Shown piece by piece: positions 35,615-44,310 of a DNA stretch of 64,000 nt. Below the pieces are notes generated by a model. It was not told where the DNA came from. It saw nothing but the letters and a program-made list of their open reading frames with translations, and made no database searches. The number at the start of each line of letters is the position of its first letter. Positions within the stretch are counted from its first letter, which is position 1. Source of the DNA: Reyranella sp. (GTDB taxonomy: Bacteria > Pseudomonadota > Alphaproteobacteria > Reyranellales > Reyranellaceae); the NCBI RefSeq assembly GCF_004296935.1, contig NZ_SCVH01000021.1, positions 62,001 through 126,000 of the forward strand, written 5' to 3'. Both the position numbers and the translations under genes were made by a program.

Positions 35615-36859
35615 GTGCAGAGCTTCGCCCCCTCGCAGGCGCCGGTCGGCCGGCCTGAAATCGAGATGGTGATCATCCAGCCGACCGCCTTCTGCAACAT
35701 CAACTGCAGCTACTGCTACCTGCCCGATCGCTCCAACAAGCACGTCATCGCCCAGTCGACGGTAACCAGGCTCTTCACCGAACTCTTTGCCTCGGGTTGG
35801 TGCAACCCGGAGATCACGGTGCTGTGGCATGCCGGCGAGCCTCTGGCGGTGCCCGTCTCCTTCTACCGCGAGGCCTTCGCCACGATCGAGCGGCTGCGGC
35901 CGAAGGGCGTCGAGGGTGGACCCGGCGCCGTCAGGGTACAGCATTCGTTCCAGACCAACGGCATGCTGATCGACGCCGAATGGTGCCGGCTCTTCCGTGA
36001 CTGGCAGGTCGGTGTTGGCGTCAGCATCGACGGCCCGCGCGAGCTGCACGACGCCCACCGCAAGACGCGGAGCGGCGCCGGCACCTTCGACAAGACCATC
36101 GCCGGCATCCGCTGCCTCAAGGCAGCGAACTGGCCGGTCCACGTCCTCTCGGTGTTGTCGCGCGCCAGCCTTGAGATGCCGGAGGAGATGCTGGCCTTCT
36201 ATATCTCGGAAGGCATCGACCACGTCTGCTTCAACGTCGAGGAGTCCGAGGGCGACTACGTCTCCGACCTGTTCCAGGGCGCCGAGCTGCGCCAGCGCTA
36301 TGAGAGGTTCCTGCGCACCTTCTGGCATCTGGCGCGCGCCGATGGCCGCGTGAAGTTCGTGCGTGAGATCGACCACGCCCTGCCGCGCGTGTTCCGCCCC
36401 GAGGGCGTGCGCGCCCGCAACATCCAGGTCGAGCCGCTCGGCATGATCAATGTCGACAGCCACGGCAACGTCTCGAGTTTCTCGCCGGAGCTGCTGGGCT
36501 ACAAGAACGCCGACTATGGCGACTTCCTGCTGGGCAATATCAACACCCAGTCGCTGGCCGAGATCTACGCGACCACCCTGGGCTCGGCGCTGCTGCGCGA
36601 CATAAGGGTGGGCACCGAGGCCTGCCGCGCGAATTGCGAATATTTCTCCGTCTGTGGCGGCGGCGCGCCGGTCAACAAGCTGTTCGAGAACGGCCGCTTC
36701 GACAGCACGACGACGTCATTCTGCACGCTGACGCAGATGGTGCCGACCGACCTGATCCTGGAAGCCTACGACAAGCTCGAGCAGAACTGGACCGGCAACG
36801 GTCTTCCCGCCATCGCCCCACCCGCCGCCCAACCGGCGCCGTCACCGAGGATGCCATGA
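35615..36859 (+). CDS. grrM: Radical SAM/SPASM peptide maturase, GrrM-like
   Basis: A 414-residue radical SAM enzyme. The SAM-binding 4Fe-4S motif is C27-x3-C31-x2-C34 (CNINCSYCY). A C-terminal SPASM domain carries Cys337, Cys341, Cys347 and Cys370 among others (CRANCEYFSVCGGGAPVNK, then SFC) for auxiliary clusters. It resembles the maturases of Gly-rich-repeat (GRRM) systems, which cross-link aromatic side chains to the beta-carbon of a residue two positions later. The GTG at 35615 lies 4 bp after the precursor stop; an in-frame ATG at 35666 is a possible alternative. It overlaps the next gene by ATGA. Confidence 0.9.
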   Translation: MQSFAPSQAPVGRPEIEMVIIQPTAFCNINCSYCYLPDRSNKHVIAQSTVTRLFTELFASGWCNPEITVLWHAGEPLAVPVSFYREAFATIERLRPKGVEGGPGAVRVQHSFQTNGMLIDAEWCRLFRDWQVGVGVSIDGPRELHDAHRKTRSGAGTFDKTIAGIRCLKAANWPVHVLSVLSRASLEMPEEMLAFYISEGIDHVCFNVEESEGDYVSDLFQGAELRQRYERFLRTFWHLARADGRVKFVREIDHALPRVFRPEGVRARNIQVEPLGMINVDSHGNVSSFSPELLGYKNADYGDFLLGNINTQSLAEIYATTLGSALLRDIRVGTEACRANCEYFSVCGGGAPVNKLFENGRFDSTTTSFCTLTQMVPTDLILEAYDKLEQNWTGNGLPAIAPPAAQPAPSPRMP

Positions 36860-37575
36860 ACAGATCCTTGCTCTTCACAATCGCCTGCCTGTCGGCCGTG
36901 AGCTGGACGCTGGGCGTCCAGGCGCAACAGCAGCCACCCGCGGCGGGCGCCAAGCCGCCGGCTGGCTACAGCCAGGGCGGGCCGCCGCCCGAGGCCGGCC
37001 CTCCCGCCGACGTGGTGCCGTGGCCGGTGATGATGGTGACCAGCGTCGAGGTCCTGCGCTCGACGCGCTCTGGCGGCCTCGACATCATCCGCGCCCGCGG
37101 CCTCGTCACCTCCTCGGCCTGGGGCTCGCCGCACCTGGTGCCGATCACGCGGGGCGAGCCGGTCGACGGCATCCTCGACCTGATCTTCCAGGGAGCCGTG
37201 CCGTCGAGCCCGGCGCCGCTCGGCCCCTTCATGTCCTTCGAAGCGCTGCTGCCGGTCGCCCCGGGACATCCCTACAAGGGCGTCCGGGTGCGTTCGGGCA
37301 CCAACGCCATCGTGGTGAAGACCCTGCCGGGTTTCGCCGAGACCGCGCCGCCCAAGGAGGATTGCGCCAAGTGCCGCGGCAAGTTCTTTGTCGCCAAGGG
37401 CGCCACCGCGCCGGCTGGCGCGGCGCCCGACAGCATCGTGCGTGAGGCCGACCTGCCCTATATGCTGCGCGTCATCAAGCCGACCGACGGCCTGCCGAGC
37501 TATGCCTTCGATCCCAATCGCCTGACGCTCGTACTGTCGGAGGACAACCGCATCGTCGATGCGGCGTGGGACTGA
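36856..37575 (+). CDS. Exported protein of unknown function in the W-x-N RiPP operon
   Basis: A 239-residue protein that I cannot assign to a family. A signal peptide is clear (MNRSLLFTIACLSAVSWTLG, cleavage near VQAQ). A Pro/Gly/Ala-rich stretch follows (25-58), then a mostly beta-type domain with strands MMVTSVEVLRS and HLVPITRGE. The only Cys pair is C170-A-K-C173, which could bind a metal or act as a thiol. Its start overlaps the maturase stop (ATGA), so the two are translationally coupled. It could process, bind or protect the modified peptide outside the cytoplasm; this is inference from position only. Confidence 0.8.
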   Translation: MNRSLLFTIACLSAVSWTLGVQAQQQPPAAGAKPPAGYSQGGPPPEAGPPADVVPWPVMMVTSVEVLRSTRSGGLDIIRARGLVTSSAWGSPHLVPITRGEPVDGILDLIFQGAVPSSPAPLGPFMSFEALLPVAPGHPYKGVRVRSGTNAIVVKTLPGFAETAPPKEDCAKCRGKFFVAKGATAPAGAAPDSIVREADLPYMLRVIKPTDGLPSYAFDPNRLTLVLSEDNRIVDAAWD

Positions 37576-37577
37576 GG

Positions 37578-38549
37578 CTAGGAAGGGCTCACGAACTTGG
37601 CGAGCGGCTTCCACTTGGCGTAGTCGGCCTCGACACGGGCCCGGAAGACGGCGGGTGTGCCGGCCCGCGCCTCATTGCCCATGCTTTCGAGGCGGGCCTT
37701 CACGTCCGGCCGCGCAACGGCGGTCACGACGGCCTTGGACAGCTTGTCGGCGATATCGGCCGGCAGGCCGGCAGGGGCTGCAAGCCCCAGCCAGGAGACG
37801 ACCTCGTAGCCCGGCACGGTGGCGGCGATCGGCGGCACGTCGGGGTTGAGCGGCCAGGTCTCCTTGGAGGTGACGCCGATGGCGCGTACCTGCTTGTTGG
37901 CCAGCGCGCCGTGGTAGCCGGTGAAGGTGCTGATCGCGAAGTCGAGGCGGCCGCTCATCACGTCGGCGATCTGCTGGCCGGTGTCCTTGTAGGCGACCGG
38001 CTCGATCTTCATGCCGGTCAGCGCCTTCAGGTATTCGATGGCGAGATGCAGGGTGTTGCCGATGCCGCTGTGGCCGTAGTTGAGCTTGCCCGGATTGGCC
38101 TTGGCAGCTGCCAGCAGGTCCCCGAACGTCTTGAGCGGCGAATTGGCGCCGACGACCAGGACGAACGGGAAGAGGGTGATCGTCGAGACGTAGGAGAAGT
38201 CCTTCAGCGTGTTGAAGGGCGTCTGCGGATCGGTCGCGCTGATGACGTTGGCGCCGCCGGTTATGAGATAGAGCGTATAGCCGTCCGGCGGCTGGCTCAT
38301 CAGGTATTGCGCGGCGATGCGCTCGCCGGCGCCGGGCTTGGGTTCGACGATCACGCTCTGGCCCAGCGTCTCGATCAGGCTCGGCGAGATGACGCGGGCG
38401 ATGGTGTCGGGGTTCGAGCCCGGCCCGTAGCCGTGCACGATCCGGATCGGCTTCGAAGGAAAGGCGCCTTGCGCGCGTGCGGTGCCAGCCAGGGTGAGTG
38501 CGCCACCGGCAGACAGCAGGAGTGTCCGGCGATTGAATCCCGTACGCAT
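37578..38549 (-). CDS. Bug/TctC-family tripartite tricarboxylate receptor
   Basis: A 323-residue periplasmic receptor. The signal peptide (MRTGFNRRTLLLSAGGALTL, ending near ARAQG) contains an RR pair. The body has Bug-family landmarks: SKPIRIVHGYGPGS, PKPGAGERIAAQYL, GHSGIGNTLHLAIEYL and VMSGRLDFAIS. Bug proteins capture small carboxylates or related compounds for TctAB permeases; no tctAB is adjacent, which is common. Of two consecutive ATG codons the second (38549) has better spacing to GGAGG. It converges with the exported RiPP-operon protein, two bases between stops. Confidence 0.9.
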   Translation of the reverse strand: MRTGFNRRTLLLSAGGALTLAGTARAQGAFPSKPIRIVHGYGPGSNPDTIARVISPSLIETLGQSVIVEPKPGAGERIAAQYLMSQPPDGYTLYLITGGANVISATDPQTPFNTLKDFSYVSTITLFPFVLVVGANSPLKTFGDLLAAAKANPGKLNYGHSGIGNTLHLAIEYLKALTGMKIEPVAYKDTGQQIADVMSGRLDFAISTFTGYHGALANKQVRAIGVTSKETWPLNPDVPPIAATVPGYEVVSWLGLAAPAGLPADIADKLSKAVVTAVARPDVKARLESMGNEARAGTPAVFRARVEADYAKWKPLAKFVSPS

Positions 38550-38653
38550 CATGTCCTCCCAAGTCTGGCGGCTTATGTGCCGCCTTGTGTCGAAATTACA
38601 TAGATTTTCGAAACTTGAGGCAAGGCCCTTGATGCCGGCCGTTCCGCTGGCCG

Positions 38654-39445
38654 CTACGGCGCGAGAGGCGCGAGCGCGGTTCGTAGTGCCCGACTGGAAA
38701 TCTGCATCAGCCCATTGAACGGCTGGCCCATCTCGAGGATCAGGAAGATTGCGCCCGATGCCGACAGCGCGATGAATACCAGCGCGACGATGGAGGTCGG
38801 ATTGAGCGGAGAGAACAGGCAGAAGCTGACGAAGATCATCGTCAGCCAGAAGATCAGGATGGCCAGGAAGGGTGCCGGAATGCCCGCATGCGAGCGCTCG
38901 AACAGCATCAGCCGCGACCTCTGGGTATCGGTCGCGGTCTGGAGCGCCAGGCTCTTGATGGAGTGCTGCGCGTCGGTCTGCGGTGTGAGATCGTGCAGCG
39001 CCATGTAGGCGCGCGAGGCGTTTCCGCTGGGTTCCGTGGCCATGGCCTGGGGACCGCGCGCGCCCAGCTCGCCCCAAAGCTGAAGGACCAGGGGCTCGAT
39101 GGCGGCGCGGAGCGTCTGCCGGATCGGCCGCGCCTCCGGTCCGTACCGCTCGAGGAGCTCGTCGAGCAGGATGAGGTTGGCCGCCATCTGCCTCACTTCG
39201 TTGCGCTGGGCTTCATAGGAGCTGCTGGCCGAACTGATCAGGAGGCCGAGCACCAGGGCCGAGATGGTGGCAACGAGGCCGGCCCCCAGGCGGACGATGT
39301 CCTTGGCGTGCTCGTCGAGGTGATGGTCCGGCAGGGCCCGACGCAACAGGGACCCGGTGGCCGCGCCGCCAAGCATGAGCGCGAAGCTCAGTAACGATAT
39401 CTCGATGGGGCTCAAGCGGCGTTTCCTCTGTCTTGGCGCCATCAT
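38654..39445 (-). CDS. DUF4239/bestrophin-like membrane protein
   Basis: A 263-residue membrane protein. It has an N-terminal membrane segment (SLLSFALMLGGAATGSLL), a second one (GAGLVATISALVLGLLISSA), a central soluble helical region of about 120 residues, and two closing segments (FLAILIFWLTMIFVSFCLFS, IVALVFIALSASGAIFLIL). This layout and the SSSYEAQRNEV helix match DUF4239 proteins, distantly like bestrophin. The function is unknown; a channel role is speculative. A GGGAG site lies about eight bases before the ATG at 39445. It is divergent from the cupin gene. Confidence 0.8.
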   Translation of the reverse strand: MMAPRQRKRRLSPIEISLLSFALMLGGAATGSLLRRALPDHHLDEHAKDIVRLGAGLVATISALVLGLLISSASSSYEAQRNEVRQMAANLILLDELLERYGPEARPIRQTLRAAIEPLVLQLWGELGARGPQAMATEPSGNASRAYMALHDLTPQTDAQHSIKSLALQTATDTQRSRLMLFERSHAGIPAPFLAILIFWLTMIFVSFCLFSPLNPTSIVALVFIALSASGAIFLILEMGQPFNGLMQISSRALRTALAPLAP

Positions 39446-39535
39446 GCCCGAATCTCCCGAGGGCGTCCCATCTGGTCGGCGGTGCTGCCGCGCGCTAAGA
39501 AACCCATGGCGATTCAATCCGGGGAGCGCCCGCCG

Positions 39536-40066
39536 ATGACGGAGCAAGCCGCACCGCTCGCATTTCATTTCGCCGACGATGGCGAGACGCCGAACAATCC
39601 GGTGTTGCCACTGTTGGTCTATCGGGGTGCCTTTGCGTGCAATGCAACCGATCCGGCAGTGCCGTTCGAGCAGGCGTTTGCCAGGCATGGCTGGGGGCGC
39701 GCCTGGCGCAACGGCATCTATGACTTCCTGCATTTCCACACGCGTACGCACGAGGTGCTCGGCATCGCCCGAGGCCACGCCCGCGTGCAGTTCGGCGGTG
39801 CCGGGGGCCGTGAACTCGACGTCGAGGCGGGCGACGTCGTCGTGCTGCCGGCCGGCACCGGCCATCGCCGCGTCTCCGCCAGCGCCGACCTGCTGGTGGT
39901 CGGCGCCTATCCCGACAACTCGGGCTTCGACCAGAAGCGACCGGGCGAGATCGACCACGCGAGCGCTGTTGCCGCGATCGTGGCTGTCCTCATGCCGGGC
40001 GGGGATCCGGTTTATGGGCGGGACGGCCCCTTGATCCGGATGTGGTCACGACCGGAGTCTCGATAA
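39536..40066 (+). CDS. YjlB-like cupin domain protein
   Basis: A 176-residue single-cupin protein. The metal-binding cupin motif 1 reads DFLHFHTRTHEVLGIARG, and motif 2 is VVLPAGTGHRR. The N-terminal FHFADDGETPNNPVLPLLVYRGA stretch matches the YjlB family, whose function is undetermined. The ATG at 39536 has GGGGAG about eight bases upstream and is preferred to in-frame ATGs before it. Its 3' end overlaps the convergent membrane protein gene by 21 bp. Confidence 0.85.
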   Translation: MTEQAAPLAFHFADDGETPNNPVLPLLVYRGAFACNATDPAVPFEQAFARHGWGRAWRNGIYDFLHFHTRTHEVLGIARGHARVQFGGAGGRELDVEAGDVVVLPAGTGHRRVSASADLLVVGAYPDNSGFDQKRPGEIDHASAVAAIVAVLMPGGDPVYGRDGPLIRMWSRPESR

Positions 40067-41548
40067 AATCACGGCAGGCTCCAGCCGGCGGGAGACCGGC
40101 CGCCAGATCGCGCGGCAGAAAAACTCCAGGATCACCCCGAACAGGACCAGCACGAAGCCGTTCACGGCGACGACATAGGCGTGGCTGGGGAGCGCGAGCG
40201 CGGCCTGGGCAAGGAAAGCCAGGGCGAATGCCAGGGCCACGACCTCGACGATGAGACCCTGCACGAAGGCCAGCCGCCGCCACGCCCCGAACAGCGTCGC
40301 AATGAGAAGATGAATGGCCGCGATCGCGAGGAAGACGCCGAAGGGCGGTCCGGGATGCATCGTCGGGCGGGCGAGGGTCTGCATCGCTTTTTCGACGTAG
40401 ATGCGCGCCACCTCGAGCGGATCTTCCAGCACCTGGTCGATATAGAGCTTCCGCATGATCCGGAAATATTCGGTGGAGCCCAGGACCACATCGGGGTCGA
40501 CCCTCCTGGCGACTTCCTCGCCGAAGGCATCGTCGTAGCGGATCCCCAGACGATTCTCTACGAAGCCGAGACCTATATAGAGAGTGTGGGAGAGCCCGTG
40601 GGTCTGCACGTGCCGCGCCGGCTCCATGGCAAACGAGGCATCGCGCGCCATGGTTGCCCACTGCGGGGCAGCGACCGCGACGACCACGGAGGCGGTGATT
40701 GCAATGAGCCCTGGCAGAGGGCGCTTCATCTGCCGGCGGCGCAAGGCCGCCACGACGATGGCGGCGAGACTGATGGCGCAGGCCATCAAGCCGATCGGTT
40801 CGCGCACAAGTGCTGCGACCGCGAGCGCGATCACGCCGATGGCAATGAAGGCCTGTCCGGCACGGCGCGACAGCAGCGCTTCCTCCTTCGCCACCAGCGC
40901 CATCGGCAGAACCGACGCCATGCTGACGATGCCGATGAAGCTCCAGTGCGGCGACGTTCCCATCCATCCCAGATACTCGACCGGTCCCAGCACGAGCAGG
41001 ACGATCGACGTCAGGGTCGCGCGAACGGCGAGCAGGAAGCCCGCCAGGATGACGAGCCCCAGCGTGTTGAGGAGAATGTTCAGGCGGGCGATATCGACCA
41101 GCGTCGCCCTGCGTTCGCTCAACCGCGACCACAGGCCGAGGAACAGCGCATGCCCCGGGTCGTCGGCGATCGCGACCTCCGAGATCGGCACGAGCCTGTC
41201 GTCCTTGCAGATCGCCAGCCAGGCGCCACGCGCCAACGCGCAGTCGGCGCTTTCGAGCCATATATTTGCGGCGGCCCAGTCGGACTTGATGATGTCGACG
41301 TGACGGTCGTAGCGGGCGACGTCGCGATACGCCGCGCTGAAGGGTCCCTGCACGAACATCAGGACACCGACGAGAAATGCCAGCCACTTCAGGATGCTTT
41401 GCCGTGCAGGGCTGGCGTCGGCCAGCTTGCCGAGAATGGTCAGAATCTGCAGGCGGCTTTCCCCTGGATACGCGCTCCATGGTAGCCGAATTCGGCAGGA
41501 CGCCCTAAGATTGAGGAAGGGGAATTCCATGTCCATCGTGCCGAACAC
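40046..41548 (-). CDS. Polytopic membrane protein of unknown function
   Basis: A protein of about 500 residues with roughly ten to eleven hydrophobic segments. The first is ILKWLAFLVGVLMFVQGPF, followed by a soluble loop containing SADCALARGAWLAICKDDRL, then tightly spaced segments. A long extracytoplasmic region (residues 290-400) precedes the last three helices. The architecture recalls GT-C-type glycosyltransferase-like proteins, but no catalytic motif is evident. The start is unsure: the GTG at 41548 has AAGG six bases upstream, and an ATG at 41530 is the alternative. Either way the 5' end overlaps that of the divergent protease-like gene. Confidence 0.7.
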   Translation of the reverse strand: MFGTMDMEFPFLNLRASCRIRLPWSAYPGESRLQILTILGKLADASPARQSILKWLAFLVGVLMFVQGPFSAAYRDVARYDRHVDIIKSDWAAANIWLESADCALARGAWLAICKDDRLVPISEVAIADDPGHALFLGLWSRLSERRATLVDIARLNILLNTLGLVILAGFLLAVRATLTSIVLLVLGPVEYLGWMGTSPHWSFIGIVSMASVLPMALVAKEEALLSRRAGQAFIAIGVIALAVAALVREPIGLMACAISLAAIVVAALRRRQMKRPLPGLIAITASVVVAVAAPQWATMARDASFAMEPARHVQTHGLSHTLYIGLGFVENRLGIRYDDAFGEEVARRVDPDVVLGSTEYFRIMRKLYIDQVLEDPLEVARIYVEKAMQTLARPTMHPGPPFGVFLAIAAIHLLIATLFGAWRRLAFVQGLIVEVVALAFALAFLAQAALALPSHAYVVAVNGFVLVLFGVILEFFCRAIWRPVSRRLEPAVILSRLRS

Positions 41549-42632
41549 GCCACGCCTTTTCGTGACGATCGCCGCCTGTCTGCTGGCCGGATTTGCCGGC
41601 GGCGGCCCGACCCGGGCGCAGGGCAGCCCGGCAAGCCTCTACAGCGGCCTCAGCACGATCGAGATCCCCTATGCCAACGGTCCGATGCGCGCCGAGCATA
41701 CGCCCGAGATCCGCCTGAAGCTCCGGGGCGCGGCGCCACGGCGCTTCGGCATGGACACCGGCTCAACCGGCATCGTCGTCTCGGCCGATCACTACGAACC
41801 GGGACCGGGCGATACCAACGACGGGCCGGGCCAGCTCACCTACAACAGCAGTGGGCGCGTCCTGCACGGGACCCACCACACGACCGACGTCGAGATTCTG
41901 AACAATGACGACAGGCCGGCGGCGACCGCGCGGGTGCAGGTGCTCCGCGTCGATCGCATCACCTGTCTGCGCAACGCCCGCGACTGCGAGCCCAACCCGC
42001 GCCCGCGCGGCGTGGCCTTCATGGGCATCGGCTTCGACCGCGCCGCGGCGCAGGGCACCGGAGACGCGGCGCCGCGCAATCCGTTCGTCAACATCACCTC
42101 GCCGGGTTCGGTGCGGCCCGGCTACATCGTCACCCGGACGGGTGTCCACCTCGGCATGAGCGCGGCGCTCACGCGCAACTTCGCCTTCGTGAAGCTCTCG
42201 TCAAAGGGCACCAGCTCGTCGGGTGGCCTGACGCAGTGGAACGCAGCACCGCTCACCGTGTCGGTCGATGGCCACGTCGGTACCGGCACCATGCTGCCCG
42301 ACACCGGCATCAACTACATGTTCCTGTCGCCGCCGCCCGGCAGCCCGCTGGAGCGTGGTGAGCGCGCGCCGCCCGGAACGCGGATCGAGATGTGGATGCC
42401 GGGCCAGGGCGGCCCCGGCGCCTTCTACCAGTTCGCGGTCGGCAACAGGGGCAATCCGCTGCACCCCGAGAGGGTGGTGGTCGTGCGCGATCCCGGTGTG
42501 TTCGTGAACACCGGCCGCATGTTCTTCGAGGGCTTCGACTATCTCTACGATGCCGTCGGCGGCCACGTCGGCTACGGCTGGAACGGGCGGGTGAGTGGTG
42601 TCTACGGCCGGGTGACTCCGGGTTCGCGCTGA
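41529..42632 (+). CDS. Exported pepsin-like (A1-type) aspartic protease candidate
   Basis: A 367-residue protein with a signal peptide (PRLFVTIAACLLAGFAGGG, ending near TRAQG). Two aspartic protease signatures are present: D76-T-G-S in RFGMDTGSTGIVV and D258-T-G-I in MLPDTGINYMFL. Their 182-residue spacing equals the Asp32-Asp215 distance of pepsin. Between them, LTYNSSGRVLHG-x6-DVEI sits where pepsins have the substrate flap strand, and VAFMGIGFD resembles their GILGLG motif. Cys146 and Cys153 could pair. Bacterial pepsin homologues are rare, and this is a sequence-pattern call. AGGAAGGGG precedes the ATG. Confidence 0.7.
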   Translation: MSIVPNTPRLFVTIAACLLAGFAGGGPTRAQGSPASLYSGLSTIEIPYANGPMRAEHTPEIRLKLRGAAPRRFGMDTGSTGIVVSADHYEPGPGDTNDGPGQLTYNSSGRVLHGTHHTTDVEILNNDDRPAATARVQVLRVDRITCLRNARDCEPNPRPRGVAFMGIGFDRAAAQGTGDAAPRNPFVNITSPGSVRPGYIVTRTGVHLGMSAALTRNFAFVKLSSKGTSSSGGLTQWNAAPLTVSVDGHVGTGTMLPDTGINYMFLSPPPGSPLERGERAPPGTRIEMWMPGQGGPGAFYQFAVGNRGNPLHPERVVVVRDPGVFVNTGRMFFEGFDYLYDAVGGHVGYGWNGRVSGVYGRVTPGSR

Positions 42633-42648
42633 GCCGGGCGCGCCGGCC

Positions 42649-44055
42649 TCAGGTGAAGCCGCGATAGACCACCGTCGTGAACATGCCGGCGGCCATGTGA
42701 TAGAGGTTGTGGCAGTGGTAGGCCCAGATGCCGGGATTGTCGGCATCGAACACGACCTTCACCGTCGCATGGGGCGGCACCAGGATGGAGTCGCGGACTG
42801 CGCCCGCGAGCTTGCGGTCGTTGATCTCCGTCACCTGGAACGAATGACCGTGCAGGTGCATGGGGTGCGCCATCATCGTTTCGTTCTGCATCACCAGCTC
42901 GACGCGCTCGCCGCGCGCGACCGTGACCGGTGCACCGATCATGTCGTGGACCGGCATCGACCATGTGTAGCCCATCATGCTGCCGGTGAGACCGACCGGG
43001 ATGGAGCGATCGACCCGCCGCGACGGCAGCGGCCTGAGGGCACGCAGCAGGACCTCCTGCTTCAGTCCGACCTCGGGCCCGTCGACGTCGCCCTCTTCGG
43101 GAATCCTGGCGACGGTGGCGCGCGGCGGGCGCAGCACGATCCCGGCCTGCAGTTTCCGGCCCTCGCCGCGCGCCAGCACCGACACCGCCCGCCCGTCGCC
43201 CAGCAGGCGTACCAGGATGTCGGCGCGCTGCGCCACGGCGAGCGGAAACAGGCTGGCCTTTAGCGGTTCCACCGGATTGCCGTCGACGGTGAGCAGCGTG
43301 CCTTCGTCGGCGCCGAGATCGATGGTGAAGTTGCTCGAGGCCGATCCGTTGATGAGACGTAGCCGCACTTCGCCGGCGCGCTCGACATCGACCACCTGCG
43401 GATCGGCCAGCGTGCGGTCGTTGGCGAGGTAGGCGTCGTAGTCGACGTCGTTGAGATCGGGCTTCGCCGGGTCCATCGACATCTTCATGCCGCCCGGCGC
43501 CATGCCACCGGACGGGGGCTGGCGCAGCCTCTCGAGGATCGTCGCAGGCTTGGTCCAGGAAAAATCCTCGAACAGCACGACGACCTCCTGCCGGCCGCTC
43601 CTGATCGCCTCGGTCTCGCGCACGATCAGAGGTGCCGCCAGAAGGTTCTGCTCCTGCAGGCCGAAGTGCGAGTGCATCCAGCGCGTCCCCACGGGCACCG
43701 CCGGGAATTTGTAGGTCGCCGACTGGCCGGCGGCGATCGGCGGGCCCGAAATGTAGGGCACGCCGTCCTGCTGCCACGGCGGATTGAGCCCGTGCCAGTG
43801 AAGGCCCGACGTCACCTTGAGCGTGTTCTCGACGCGCACGTCGAAGGTGTCGCCCTCGTCGAGGCTGAGGCCCACGGCGCCGGACGGCTGGGCGACGCCG
43901 TAGCGTGTCGCGGCCTTGCCGCCGACCTCGATCTGCCGTGTCTGCAGGCGCAGGATCTTCTGCCCGCCGGCTGCCTTTGCACCACGCGGCGCCATTGCCT
44001 CGGCCGCCGCGAGCGCCGTGGCGCCGACGAGAAGGGATCGTCGTGAAGGATCCAT
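42649..44055 (-). CDS. Multicopper oxidase (laccase/CopA-like), Tat-exported
   Basis: A 468-residue three-cupredoxin oxidase. The Tat signal is MDPSRRSLLVGATALAAAEA. Copper ligands are visible as H86-W-H88 (LHWHGLNPPW), H128-S-H130 (RWMHSHFG), HPMHLHGHSF near residue 395 and H447-C-H449-x3-H453-x4-M458 (YHCHNLYHMAAGM). This gives one type 1 copper with an axial Met and a trinuclear centre. It would couple oxidation of Cu(I), phenols or metals to O2 reduction in the periplasm. It converges with the aspartic protease gene with 16 bp between. No copper-resistance genes adjoin. Confidence 0.95.
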   Translation of the reverse strand: MDPSRRSLLVGATALAAAEAMAPRGAKAAGGQKILRLQTRQIEVGGKAATRYGVAQPSGAVGLSLDEGDTFDVRVENTLKVTSGLHWHGLNPPWQQDGVPYISGPPIAAGQSATYKFPAVPVGTRWMHSHFGLQEQNLLAAPLIVRETEAIRSGRQEVVVLFEDFSWTKPATILERLRQPPSGGMAPGGMKMSMDPAKPDLNDVDYDAYLANDRTLADPQVVDVERAGEVRLRLINGSASSNFTIDLGADEGTLLTVDGNPVEPLKASLFPLAVAQRADILVRLLGDGRAVSVLARGEGRKLQAGIVLRPPRATVARIPEEGDVDGPEVGLKQEVLLRALRPLPSRRVDRSIPVGLTGSMMGYTWSMPVHDMIGAPVTVARGERVELVMQNETMMAHPMHLHGHSFQVTEINDRKLAGAVRDSILVPPHATVKVVFDADNPGIWAYHCHNLYHMAAGMFTTVVYRGFT

Positions 44056-44310
44056 CAGAGCCCCCCGGTTTTCTTGCCGGCAGCGTATGCGTTTCGCGTC
44101 GAGCCGTCATTCGAAGGCTCCTCGGCGGGTGGTTTGGGCGAGCTGGGGAAGGTGGCGGGAACTTTATAATGTGGCGACGGCGTGGCGGGCATCGGTTCCG
44201 GTCGGCTTGACAGGTTCACCCGACTTCGGCTCCCCTGCTCGCATCTGCCGGCGGCTGCCGCGAGCGCACCGCCATCCTAACGGCTTGCTCGTACAACTAG
44301 GATACAGACG

